This document shows positions 1-15,926 of a DNA stretch of 64,000 nucleotides, one piece after another (within the stretch, counting starts at the first letter, position 1; each line of letters opens with the position of its first letter). A model generated the notes under the pieces. It saw only the letters and a program-made list of their open reading frames with translations. It did no database searches and was not told the DNA's origin. The stretch is from Timema cristinae (taxonomy: Eukaryota > Arthropoda > Insecta > Phasmatodea > Timematidae): the NCBI GenBank assembly GCA_039000515.1, contig JBCFYV010000001.1:61533267-61597266 (forward strand), written 5' to 3'. The position numbers and the translations under genes are program-made.

Positions 1-1190
1 TTGAATCTTGGTAAGAACAATCACTCGAGCAAGGCTAGTCTTTACCAGCTAGCTTCGTCTCTTTATCATATGGGGTTTTAATTCCATTTGTCTCAGCAAG
101 TTCAAATGCTAGTTATCTTAATCTTTTACTGTACATCTGTAAAAACATGCATCAAGGTACTTGCAATGTTTAGCCAAGTCATTTTCTTGTCTTTCATCAA
201 ATGTCTTTGCGTCCCCTTGTCCCACTCATTGTTTTACAACTCACCGGGAAGTGCTGTTGCCTAGTGAGAACCTTCCTAAATAATGTGGACATTTTTGTTT
301 GCTTTAAAAACAGCTCTTTCGAAATATAACAATGCATCTTAGATTTAATAAATATTTTATGTAGATATTATGTTTGCTAAATACTGCCAAATTACATCAG
401 AATGCTAAGAATCACAACTTACCGCATTGTTTGAAATGTGTTTTCAGATTCAGCTCAAACTATGTAGACAACCTATCTGCCATGACATCTTCCTAAAACC
501 AAACAGTATGGCCAACTGCTATTTTGCCAAAATAGAAATAAAGCCAATGCCTACTCTTACCCGACGCGTACTATTGCCACACCTTACTCTATGCAATGTT
601 ACAGAAATACTTCACCAAAGATTATAAATTAAATAATACACAATGTTACAGCAACATTAAGAAGAGGAGCATCTTAGTCCATGAGAGAACATAACCATCA
701 ATTTCATATTTCAAAGCATTCTATAAAAATATACATGTTTGCCTAAAGCTCAAAAGCTATTGGTTTTTAATAAAAATATTTTTATTTTTAATGGTACCAT
801 GATAAGTTGGATTATTGTTACGACCCTAGCCCACAGATTCATAACTTTATCCGACAGCAGAAATACATAGCCACCATGACCAGCCATTTTACACCGCTCT
901 TAAAGCAAGTTTCATGCGAGAAACGTAGAAAACACCAATTTGTAATAATAAAGTGTATTCCCATGTTTATAAATTCACCCAAAAAAGAACACTATGAGAG
1001 GTAATTTATGACCTTACTTAACACAAGTTAAATTTGAGATTTATTTAAAGTACTTAAATATTTGGAATTTTTAAATATAAACTCGCAGATTGTAAAAATT
1101 GACCTATATGTTTATGAAAAACTTTTTGTGTCATTGTAATTAAACCAATGAATGAACAAGAGAGATAAACAAAACTACTCGAACAATCGT
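1..1190. other. No gene recognised
   Basis: AT-rich sequence with only short chance ORFs. I see no repeat or RNA gene signal. Confidence 0.5.
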
Positions 1191-1194
1191 TACA

Positions 1195-1765
1195 TATTCT
1201 CACTGTTCCATCCAGGTAAGTGAACTATCCGTTCAACCTCACCCCTCTCAAGGTATGCTCCTGTCCAGCGGCTCCCCTGACCTTACAACCCCATCCAGGA
1301 CACTTGACAAAACTTACCCTGTAAAGACGTAATAAGAATTCTTCCTGAATTTCTAATACTCAACTCCAGACATCGTGGAACTAGAATGGGACCAAAGAAA
1401 CCTTCAGACACTATCCTCCCCCCCTTCCCCCTCTTCGATCAATTACCAATATGCTTGAATTCTCGTTTCCCTCCTCCCAAAATTATTACTTCCTACTGTC
1501 CCCAACCAGACTATCAAAATCTGTGACGTCCTCACCCAATTCATTCTCAATAAAACAAGACTTCATACTCTGTTTGCACCCCTTTCGACCCTAAACCAGC
1601 TTCGCATAGGGTCACTACCCAAAGACCCTTAGAATTGACCCAATGCCAACTCACCCCATCTACCTCTACCCCCCATGATCACACAATGGGACAACATGAA
1701 CTGGGACTTTGCCTCTATTCCCAGACAAGATGAATAAGACTCCACGACACCACTCCGTGCAGCTC
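1195..1765. other. C-rich, strand-asymmetric block of unknown origin
   Basis: The plus strand is strongly enriched in C over G (many CCCC and ACCC runs), unlike the AT-rich DNA around it. No ORF of useful length is seen on either strand. It may be a decayed retroelement, but I recognise no motif. Confidence 0.3.
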
Positions 1766-1867
1766 AGCAGCCTAAGCAGGGATGTTCACTATTCAACCAG
1801 ACGCCACAAAGGCACCCGAGAGAGAGAGAAAAGGACCAAAGCAATATGATCAATGTTGTAAATTTCT

Positions 1868-2190
1868 GCATACGTATAGTAAGTACCCTCAAAGTAATTT
1901 TCATGAGAAAAATAAATTTCCATTTTGTTTGTAATGTTAAACCGTGTCTAGAAAAAAATATGTAATCAAAATCGTTATAATGGATTTTGAGAAAATCAAT
2001 TTTTTTTATCATTATGCCCTTTTGTAAACTACCCTTAATTTTAGGGTTAGACCTTTAATTCCAAAGAATCCTTGAGGAGATCTTATGAAAACCCTAACGT
2101 CCAAGTTTTACCCAGATTGGTAAAATGGTTTTGGCTTTAGCCTGAGATACAGACGGACAAACAGCATCGCAAAAACACTTTTTCGATTTC
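1868..2190 (-). repeat. Dispersed repeat R1 (fragment)
   Basis: Read on the minus strand this contains the family landmarks: a CGTCTGT-type motif, ATTTTACNNATNNGG, AAAACTTGG, CCTAAAATTAAGGGTAG, and GATTTTCTCAAAATC. The same landmarks appear in the same order at 46370-46930, 46940-47400 and 53160-54180. Non-coding; copy number in one 64 kb window suggests an abundant family. Confidence 0.7.
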
Positions 2191-2242
2191 AGGGAGGCAA
2201 TGAAATGTTGACCTTTATAAAAATAATTGGTTCAATTTTAAT

Positions 2243-2294
2243 GACCACAGCCAACACATCATCAATCTTGGAACTATCACCTTAGCGCCCTTCA
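2243..2294 (-). repeat. Partial duplicate of the UBFD1 exon just inside the next intron
   Basis: This stretch repeats the part of the exon at 2322-2383 with a few substitutions and a short internal deletion. On the minus strand it still reads GAKV, then SKIDDVLAVV in the same frame, against GAKVMVVGSKLDDVLAVS in the exon. It lies some 15 bp past the exon's donor site and has no obvious splice sites of its own. Best explained as a local duplication that is decaying. Confidence 0.75.
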
Positions 2295-2308
2295 TAAGTA
2301 TCAGTTAC

Positions 2309-2460
2309 CTGTTTGCTAGGTGTGGACACAGCCAACACATCGTCCAGCTTGGAACCGACCACCATCACCTTAGCGCCCTTCACAACTCCCAGATCTCGTA
2401 AAGTCCGCTCATCTTTCGCCAGACCCTTGATCATCACCTTCTGCATGGCTTGAGGAACTC
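2309..2460 (-). CDS. UBFD1: UBFD1-like exon, C-terminal half of ubiquitin-like domain
   Basis: Seen: minus-strand exon of 152 bp bounded by a TTCCAG acceptor (AG at 2461-2462) and a CAG|GTAACT donor (GT at 2307-2308). It encodes VPQAMQKVMIKGL, then KDERTLRDLGV, then GAKVMVVGS and DDVLAVSTP. Known: vertebrate UBFD1 (ubiquitin family domain containing 1) has the same order, PPAMQKVMYKGL ... KTLRE ... GAKIMVVGS ... NDVLAVNTP, just after the start of its ubiquitin-like fold. The exon joins in phase (split Gly codon) to the exon at 27918-28291. UBFD1 is reported as a polyubiquitin-associated protein; its exact role is poorly known. The conserved C-terminal domain of UBFD1 is not visible in 1-2300, so the remaining exons should lie left of the window. 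Confidence 0.85.
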
Positions 2461-4236
2461 CTGGAACCAACGTGACATTAATAAAACTACAATTACAAAT
2501 TATTTGTTTTAAGTGAATCAAATATTCACTGTGTGAGAAATATTTAAAATATAACCTTTTTAAAACATAAATTTTACTCTCACCTTTGGTCCAATTACCT
2601 TATTTACTAATAAAATCTAATGAAGGAAGACCCAAGATGTTACACGACTCTCCTATTCAAGGAAGAAAATTATTGAAGTGCTTAAAACGTTTAAAGGTGC
2701 AGCGAGATAGGACACAGATGGAACATTACTTGAGCCAGAATCTCTGTGAGGCTAGCAAGCGCAAGAAAACACACTAATCCCACCTGACATATTGACCGAC
2801 TGAAACAAACACACTGGGACTAACCTTCTTGACAAGACCACAGGAACCAAACATCCTGTTGGCACGACGGTGAATACACAAAGTGAACCCATTCCAGTCA
2901 CCCTTTTGAACAAATGTCCAATGGGGACCAGATGCAACGACTTGACGGTGTTGTAGCTTGTGCGCAGTTGGAAGATATACTTTTCAGAATGTGAAATGCT
3001 AGCAACTTTTTAGGGAGAATGAACTGAAAGAAACCCAACTAAAGACAAATAAAAACAACATGTGACTGTAATGAATATGAAACCACAAAGGCTTGGGGAC
3101 CTGCTGTAAAAAATGTATTGAAGAATTTAGATTTAACTTATTCCATTCAAACTAGATGGTGAGATCAGGACTCGCCAGGACTTTCACAACTTGTAGCATC
3201 ATGAGTGTAATTCTAATCCAAGATGGCCATTTATGGGAGTCACAATCGCACACCGGCAAGGTTATCACATGGTTATGACCCTATAAAGCAAATTAATCTT
3301 CAGTGTGAAAACTTTTAATTAGAGTGGGAACAGTATCTTAACCAAATTAGCTTGGATTGAACTAAAAAGGCCCAGAGCATGGTAGTGAAACATTACCGTA
3401 AAAAAATATCCAATACCCTCCAAAGTTAGTGCAAGTCCACAATATAAGCTAGGAACAGAAGGAATGATGATGAAACTATGTTATAGGTATTTTAGAACAT
3501 CTCTTTTCATCCAGGAAATTTAACCAACAATTTTGGATTCTAAGATAATCTAAACAATTTTCATGTCATGGAGACCCAAATACACCTGAAAAGCTTCCAC
3601 AGTAAGTGTTAAAGTTGGCAGTGTGACATTTATAACTCTTTGAAGAGAGTATTCTGAATACTATATTGTGCTGTCTTGTAAAAAATATGTTAAAAGATAC
3701 ACTTAAAATAAGAACCCATTGGAAATTTACAGTAGAAATATGTTTAATATAAATTACTAATACTGGTATCAAAGAATGCAGAGATGAAACTATCTTTTTG
3801 GCTTTATTTTGCTTACTGTGCTAAAAATAGATATATTGTTGACATAATAACAAGAGCTTAAAAAAGTTTATGTTAATAAGCCAATCCATATGTACCAATT
3901 TGTTAAAAATATACCATTTAATCAATATTTTTAAAATACAATGACAGAATTTCTAAAAGAAAATGTATTTTTGGAAAAACCATGAGCTCTAGCCAAACTT
4001 GTTGTTGATGTAGCTTCTAACACTTTCCCAGTTTAATATTTCACTCATATTCAGGTAATGGCCAGTAAAATGAGTTTGTTGGGCCATTTTGGCTGCATAA
4101 ATCTCCTTTTTCAAGGTTAATTTTATCTCTTTCCAATGTATCAATTTAAATCATTGACACAAGAAACATAACAATGAGTATGAAATTTTCGCTGAATGTC
4201 TCATTCTACACTAAAATTAGAGATAATGTTTATCAG

Positions 4237-4260
4237 CAGGCTATTGCGTACGTACATCGG
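4237..4260 (+). repeat. Left terminal inverted repeat, Harbinger copy 1
   Basis: Starts CAGGCTATTGCGTACG and ends ACATCGG; it pairs with 14318-14342 apart from one substitution and a missing G relative to copy 2. Confidence 0.9.
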
Positions 4261-4817
4261 AATGGTTTCCAACATCGGTTGAAACGATTGCGTGTAGTTC
4301 CCAACAAGTGTGATTGTGTACGCTCGGTGGACGAAACCAACAACGGAACGGGACCGATGAATGTTGAGAAGTTAAGCGACGGGTCTAACCCCTCTGTTAA
4401 CGTTCCGATCTGTATAATTGGCGCTAAATATTATTTTCTCAGAGTTTCTTATGACTTCCCATTTAGTCTATTAGTGTGTTAATTAGCTTTAAAGTGATGT
4501 TTTTTGTATTAGTATCATAGTTTTACCTGGTTTTAGTTATTTGTTCAAAGTTTTTCATTAACGTTCGTTGATTTAAATACATTTTTTACAATTTGCTTTA
4601 GTAGTGTTTATTTAAGGTTTTTCTAGCGTTTAGTAAATTGAAAGTGTTATTTTTATTCGTGTTTTAGTATAGTTGCTATTGAAATACTTTGTTTCTGCTA
4701 TATTTATTGTTTGTAAATGTTAGGTTAGGTTTAAACATTGAGATAAACAGGGTGTTTTATTAAACTCTTTTAGGTTAGATTATTTTTCACGTTTGGCCTA
4801 GTTGTAAAACATTTTAA

Positions 4818-6992
4818 ATGGAAGCTCTAGCTCACCTTGAATTAATTGTATTAAGAAGAAGAGTAGATAGGCAACGAATGCGAGTGCGTAGGCGAATGCT
4901 TCGTGACATCAGTAACCCTTTTGAAATCCCTGAAAGAGCTTTCCAAAGTCTCTTTAGAATAAGTCGCGTTATGGCTCAAGATCTGTGTGGTATATTGAGA
5001 GGCAGGCTCCAAAAGACCCGAACATCAGGAATACCAGTTCATATCCAGGTAAATAAATATTAATCATACATTGTAAAATTTGAGCATGTTAAATGTCTTT
5101 ACTAAAGTAGGCCTACATTATATTTTATTATTATGAAATCTTAATTGGTTTGCAGGTACTCGCTGCTATAAGATTTTTAGCTGAAGGTGGCTACCAGCGA
5201 GGAGTGGGACAAGATGCCTTTATTTCGCTGAGTCAAACATCAACTGGCTTATGTATCCATGCTGTCTGCAATGCTGTCGTAACCCTGTTAGCTGCGCGTT
5301 GGATAGTATTCCCTACAACTGTAGCGGAAATAGAACGGGTACAGCAAGGGTAAATATAGGCCTAAATTCTATATTAGCTTTTAATAAGACATAACCCGCC
5401 CAAACTCCTATTTAAAGTGCCCACATATAATAAAAAGACATAAAAATGTATTATTACTACCGTTTAATATAATAAATAAATTCAAATAAACTGACACACA
5501 ACTTTTTATTATGTGTTTTAAATAAGGCCATAAATTTCAGCAGCTAGGTCAATACACCCAGTAGTATCGTAGGCCCAAAATCATAAATCATACAGCAATG
5601 ACAATATCCTTGACGAATTGAAGAACTTCATAAATATTGAAAGTAATTGTTAGCTAATAACTATTGGTTTCTTATTTGTAGACTTTATGCATTTTTATTA
5701 ATCTATAAATGTATGCCAATGCCTATAAAATCAATGACTATGTGTTATCATTTATCAAACACTCAACTAAAACATAAGATTACTTAAGAACCACATTTTT
5801 GTAAGTAGGCCTATAGGTCTAGGCTTACTTCAAATATTTTCTAATAACACACATTATTAGAAGTTGTTTAAAACATCACAGAATATTTGACAAATTTTAT
5901 TTTAATTTCAGATTTTCCGAGGTTCTGGGTTTCCCAGGTGTAATTGGGGCGATCGATTGTACGCATATCGCTATCACAACTCCATGCGAACATGAAGAGC
6001 AATACTTCAATCACCACGGCTATCATTCTATCAATGTTCAGGTGGTAAGTCACCTTTGTTGAAATGTATTTTACATTTATCAAAGATGCTAAACTATTTC
6101 TCATGTTTTTCACATTGCTATTTATTTTTAGTCCTAAATATTTTACCTAGTGTTCTTTACTACCCGCCTCGGTGGGTTTGATCCCGGTCGGGTGCACTGA
6201 GGGTGATTTTTTGTAAAAGAATTGCCCACTCTTCATGTAAATACGGGTGCACTTTCTTAAAGTTACACCTACCTCATATCTAGCCCACTAGCATAATCCC
6301 TAAAAAGTGTATAACCCAAACGGGTAGTAAGACACAGAGGAAAAAAAAAATAACCCCCTCAGTGCACCCAACTCAGGCTTTGACCCCAACCTCCTGTCGC
6401 TTGCATTCCAACAGTATATAATAAGAGTTACCTAGAGCCTTACAGGAGAAGGGAGGCAGGGGCTGAGGACCTATGCGAGTACAGTGTTAGTAAAAACAAA
6501 TTTTATTTTGTAAAACACAAATTATAATAAAGTCTTGCCCACTTGTTACAGATATGTGATAGAGATTTGCGCGCTTTAAATCTCAATGCAAGATTTCCTG
6601 GCTCAGTTCATGACCAATTTATTTGGCGTGATAGTCTCATAAAGGGTGAAATGGAACGACTACACAGGGAAAGAATTGGGGATTTCTTCCTTATTGGTAG
6701 GTATTAATTATTATAGTGGATATGGTTGGTAACATCTATTATGTCTTAGATAGTTTTGTAGACTTTCTCACATAGAGAAAGTATTATAATAATTAACCTT
6801 TTCGATCTCTATATTATGATGGTTTATGAAGTTTTATATGCCCCCAAACTCTATAAAAATTGTCTTATGTGTCTATTTGATGTATCAATATCCTAAGAAA
6901 TACAAATATTAGGACACTTGAAACATTCATGAGGTTTTAAAATGGTTCACAAATGACAGCAAAGCTTTTTTTCACATTATGTTGTAATTTTT

Positions 6993-7025
<33 letters not shown>

Positions 7026-8042
7026 GTAAATGGGACATTAACATCTCAACTCAAAATATAAGGGAAGTAGAGGGGATAGTTTCATTGAGATAGCCAGGGA
7101 AAACTTTTACATATGTTCTTTGTGTGTTTTAGTTTGAATAAATCATATTTTTTACATTATTCTACGGTATCATGGCTTGAAAATATTCTATCTGTAGTCT
7201 ATCAATACCATGGTATGCTTGTTTGAGCTATGTGAGCTGTAATCTAACACAATTTCAATGTGTACTTGCACTGTGTTTGCGGTGGAAATGGGGTGGGATG
7301 GATGGGGAAAGGAGGAACATTTCCTTGGACCCCTCTCGCCCCCAAAATGAAATCTTGTTTACGTCACTGGGTAGTTCATAGAGGCGTTAGCTAAAAAAGG
7401 TTTGGCACCACTGCATTAGACATTGCAGTATATTTTACATTATATTTATATCAAAATATATTTTAATGTTTTAAGAAAACAGTGAGTGATAACTTTTAAA
7501 TTGCTGTTTGTGCAGGGGATTCTGGGTATTCACCAGAGCCATGGCTTCTCACCCCCATCACAAATACTGTAAGGGGCACCCCTGAAGCACTTTACACCGA
7601 AACACATTGTAGTGCAAGAAATGTAATAGAAAGGTTTTTTGGAGTGCTGAAGGGGAAGTTTCCGCTGCTTGCTTCGAGACCGTACATTGCATTATGCACA
7701 TGCACAATCTGGAAAGATCATTGAAACATGTGTTATTTTACATAACATGATGATCCACTACAGGTATATCTCATATTCAACTTGTACTTAGTTTATATTG
7801 ACCAATTGATATATCACTAAATGGTGTAAAGTTAATGTATATACTTTATTTCAGTATTTTATTATCAATGTTGTGTTTAAATTTCAGAGTTCCTTTTGAT
7901 GAACATGAAGCCGTTGCCGAACAAAACATTGCCCATTGCCAATGAAAATGTTGGTGGCATTGTAGCTAATGATGGTAGACGAGTGAGGGCTGCTATTGTT
8001 GAGCGATATTTCAAACCATTGAAGTTGTCATGCCTCATATGA
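4818..8042 (+). CDS. HARBI1-like DDE transposase (copy 1), six exons
   Basis: Exons: 4818-5048, 5156-5349, 5912-6044, 6552-6696, 7516-7763, 7888-8042, all with GT-AG introns and compatible phases. About 350 residues, the usual HARBI1 length. Role: nuclease that excises and inserts the element in the nucleus. The first catalytic Asp is in GVIGAIDCTHIAI (exon 3), the second in RFPGSVHDQFIW (exon 4), and the Glu in VIERFFGVLKG (exon 5); exon 5 also has the family motif GDSGY followed by PWLLTP, and CVILHNMM near its end. Start chosen at MEALAHLE, the first Met of the open exon. Two breaks are seen: an extra T near 7659-7661 relative to copy 2, and a +1 shift inside exon 6, where frame 1 stops at 7945 while VANDGRRVRAAIVERYF continues in another frame to 8042. 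The first may be a sequencing error; the second is shared with copy 2. Confidence 0.88.
6163..6351 (+). mobile_element. SINE family A, internally deleted copy
   Basis: Begins CCCGCCTCGGTGG, jumps from the A-box region straight to the B-box region (TTTGATCCCGGTCGGGTG), and ends with the shared tail ACCCAAACGGGTAGTAAG then an A run. It lies in intron 3 of the transposase. The next 70 bp (6352-6420) look like the inverted start of another copy. Confidence 0.7.
6996..7024. repeat. (ATT)n microsatellite
   Basis: About nine ATT units in intron 4 of the transposase; repeated near 18098-18127 in the second copy. Confidence 0.9.
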
Positions 8043-9460
8043 AATTGTTACAATACTGAAGTAGTTTTTATTGCAGGAATAGGATAGTTTGTTTTAAGTA
8101 ATTTCATTTTTATTGTTATATCACTTTGTTTTTGGTAATAGAAACTTTAAAAAACTCAAATAACTGATGAAACTTATGTTTATCAATTTTATTTACACAT
8201 TTTATGTAAAACAATAAACAATAATGCAAACATTGTGAAACCAATTTATACTATTACAATATTATGTTTGTCCCAAAATGTTTCCAATATTTTTCTGATC
8301 ATCTGTTCAGATAAACAGTTTTGAAGCCCTTTCCTTGTCAGCCAGTCACCTTGATTATAGGATCACTTCTTGGTTCGAAGAGGTTTCTTAGTATTTAAAT
8401 ATTTTTTTAATGAAACACCATTTTGGATAAATAAAATAAAATATTATTTTGGTAGAAATGTTTAACTACATTTTCCATCTATGGTAATATTAACAGTTTT
8501 TTAATATTTACCATGAGTATAGTTGAATTTTGACATAAACATTATAATTTTAAAAGAGAAATTCTAGTTCAAATGTCACTATACTCTTACTGTTGAGAAA
8601 TATTGAGATAACCATGTGTATCATATTAAACCAAATATATCTTATTAAATAATGTTATATTTATTTTGTCCAAAATGTTTTTTGATATAAAAACTATAAT
8701 ACGGACCTTAACATCATGTTCCCGGTGGATTAGTTACACATCATCCTGTTATCCCAGGTTAGAGTTAACAAAAGGAGATGTGTACTCGTTGGCAGTGAAC
8801 TTGGTCATCCAAAAAACATAGCTATCATATGATTAGGGTAACAAATGTTTACAAGAAAGGAATTGTGTGTTATATCTATCAAAAAAATAAATACAGACAT
8901 CTAGTAGAAAAACATTTTAATAAAAAAATAAAATAATACAGCACATTAATCAGTTATTCATAATAATGTTCAATGATGTTCAATGGGGTTCAATGGGACC
9001 TGAAATAAAACTTCAATATATACATTTATTTTACTTATGATAACTAAAAAATTATTTAATCACATAGATGATAGGCCCATTATTAAAACTGAAATGTTAC
9101 TATTTAACTAATGGCTTTTTAGCACTGCATCTTACTACCCGTTCGGGTTATATACGCTTGTGTACTAATTAGGCTTATTTATTAGGGATCAGGAAGGTTG
9201 AATAAAGAGAAAGTGCACCCACATTTGTTCGGAATGAGAGTGGAAAACTATTTAGGGAAAACCACCCTCAGTGCACCCGACCGAGCTCGAGCCATGATCT
9301 CCAATCACGATCTCCCCGTCTTCTAGGCCAATCTAACATGAGTGTAGCTGTTAGACAAAGTGGCCCCCGAAGTGGGTTTAACTAATGTTGAAAATATATA
9401 TTGACATCTTTACATAGAACAATGTTTGGTAATTACTATGTGATTCTTATTTTCAATGCA
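8043..9460. other. Region between the convergent Harbinger genes, copy 1
   Basis: AT-rich 3' flanks of the two genes with likely polyadenylation signals (AATAAA near 8213). It holds one inserted SINE (9121-9352) and otherwise nothing recognisable. Confidence 0.5.
9121..9352 (-). mobile_element. SINE family A copy, Harbinger copy 1
   Basis: The plus strand begins with the inverted tail (CTTACTACCCGTTCGGGT), passes the middle motif GTGCACCC, GGAAAAC and CACCCGACCG, and ends in a decayed tRNA-like head. Present at the same place in the second Harbinger copy. Confidence 0.75.
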
Positions 9461-13810
<4,350 letters not shown>

Positions 13811-14317
13811 CAAGCCAAATAAGTTCAAGGTAGTAGATGAATTAAAATTGTGTGGATTATAATGATAAAATATTAAAATAAACGTAAAAAGCTCTTCTAA
13901 ATATTGAAACAATGTGTAGAATAACTAAACCTAGCCCAAAATTGAATTAAACAGTACTAATATTATAAAAAAATAAGATCACATATATAAACTAACATAA
14001 CAACTTTGAAATAAACGGTGAAGATTAAATAAATATTCTAAACAAACTAATAATATATTTTAAAGTTTAAAAGAAAAATAACTTCTTTGTTAAAGCGTCT
14101 GCTACTAAAAACAACAGAGAAATGTAAACAAGGCGCTATGAACTTTGGGTAATATATGTTGCCAACTTTAGCAAATAGTGAAGTCACTATGTGAGTAACT
14201 AGATCTTGTTGGAAACAGTCGGGATCAATACCGCGCCATAATCGAGGTACTTACAGAATCGCTCATACGGTATTTTTACCCGTGGTTTATCGGAAAGTGT
14301 CGATACCAACACTCGAG

Positions 14318-14342
14318 CCGATGTACGTACACAATAGCCCTG
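14318..14342 (-). repeat. Right terminal inverted repeat, Harbinger copy 1
   Basis: Plus strand starts CCGATGTACG and ends ATAGCCCTG, the inverse of the left end. Followed by CAG, the presumed target duplication. Confidence 0.9.
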
Positions 14343-14345
14343 CAG

Positions 14346-15341
14346 GACCTATTCATTTCATACCAATTTTAAATGTTGATGGAATGAAATTGTGAAAACT
14401 TTGTGTACGAGGAATGATTTTTCCTTGTAAAAACCTTTGTTCACACTTAACTCGCACAACATCCATTGTAGTTTTGGAAATGAAATTAAACATAGGCCCT
14501 ACTATTTTTAATCTCATTAGAACAAAAACCACACACATCAAATTATGTTACTATTCGCTGAATTGGAGGTCACAGTAGACTAGTTCTAACAGTGATATGT
14601 TTGGCAGTACCACCAATACCATAACAGATTGACTTTCCATGACTCGCTGAAAAAAAAGACCAAGAAATAGAAATGACAAAATTAATTTTGTGATGGCACA
14701 GATTAATAAAGTTATTGTAGTTTTTGAACTGACCACATTCATCAGTAAAGTAATTTACTTCCTTTACTCTTTGAAGAATAGTTTCTATAATCATAATTGT
14801 TTTTTAAATGCTACAGATCATTGCAACATCATTATTGAGATAATCAGAGATGATGCTGTGATGGAATCGATGTCTGTTCATAAGTTATTGCTCATTCTTT
14901 TAAAGAGTTTGATTGTGCTTTTGTTACATAAGAATGAGAAGAAGTCATCTTTTGAGTTTCTGTTGTATCAACTGATAGCCAATAATAATAAATACTTTCA
15001 TCAACCCTCGTAATCTTCAAGCTTTCCCTTTAACATGTAATATGATTTTTGGGGACAGTTTTCACAACTGGTAACTTACATTTTGAGTTTTCTTTAGTTC
15101 ACACCAAAACAACAATTATGTCATTAAAGAGAACCCTTCAAAGTGTACACCATTGAGTAGAGGTTGAATGTTTTGATATATAGTGCATACGCACAGAGAA
15201 TGGTTTCCAGAAAACCTGAAAAAAACACACCATATACAATAAATTGCCCAAAATTAGTCTTTTCTGAACATGAATATTTTTCTACACTAATTTTGTATTT
15301 CATTTCCTGGCAATTCTCTGTACTATTAATCATCCATAGAA
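14346..15341. other. Right flank of the Harbinger, first copy of duplicated host DNA
   Basis: AT-rich intronic DNA with short ORFs on both strands that look accidental. It recurs at 25436-26430 almost without change. Confidence 0.7.
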
Positions 15342-15926
15342 GCAGGGCTATTGCGTACGTACATCGGAATGGTTTCCAACATCGGTTTGAAACGATTGCG
15401 TGTAGTTCCCAACAAGTGTGATTGTGTACGCTCGGTGGACGAAACCAACAACGGAACGGGACCGATGAATGTTGAGAAGTTAAGCGACGGGTCTAACCCC
15501 TCTGTTAACGTTCCGATCTGTATAATTGGCGCTAAATATTATTTTCTCAGAGTTTCTTATGACTTCCCATTTAGTCTATTAGTGTGTTAATTAGCTTTAA
15601 AGTGATGTTTTTTGTATTAGTATCATAGTTTTAACCTGGTTTTAGTTATTTGTTCAAAGTTTTTCATTAACGTTCGTTGATTTAAATACATTTTTTACAA
15701 TTTGCTTTAGTAGTGTTTATTTAAGGTTTTTCTAGCGTTTAGTAAATTGAAAGTGTTATTTTTATTCGTGTTTTAGTATAGTTGCTATTGAAATACTTTG
15801 TTTCTGCTATATTTATTGTTTGTAAATGTTAGGTTAGGTTTAAACATTGAGATAAACAGGGTGTTTTATTAAACTCTTTTAGGTTAGATTATTTTTCACG
15901 TTTGGCCTAGTTGTAAAACATTTTAA

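Noticed and set aside
2586..2937. Short ORFs on both strands with some protein-like composition
   Set aside because: No motif, no splice sites that link them, and they lie in the intron of the UBFD1-like gene.
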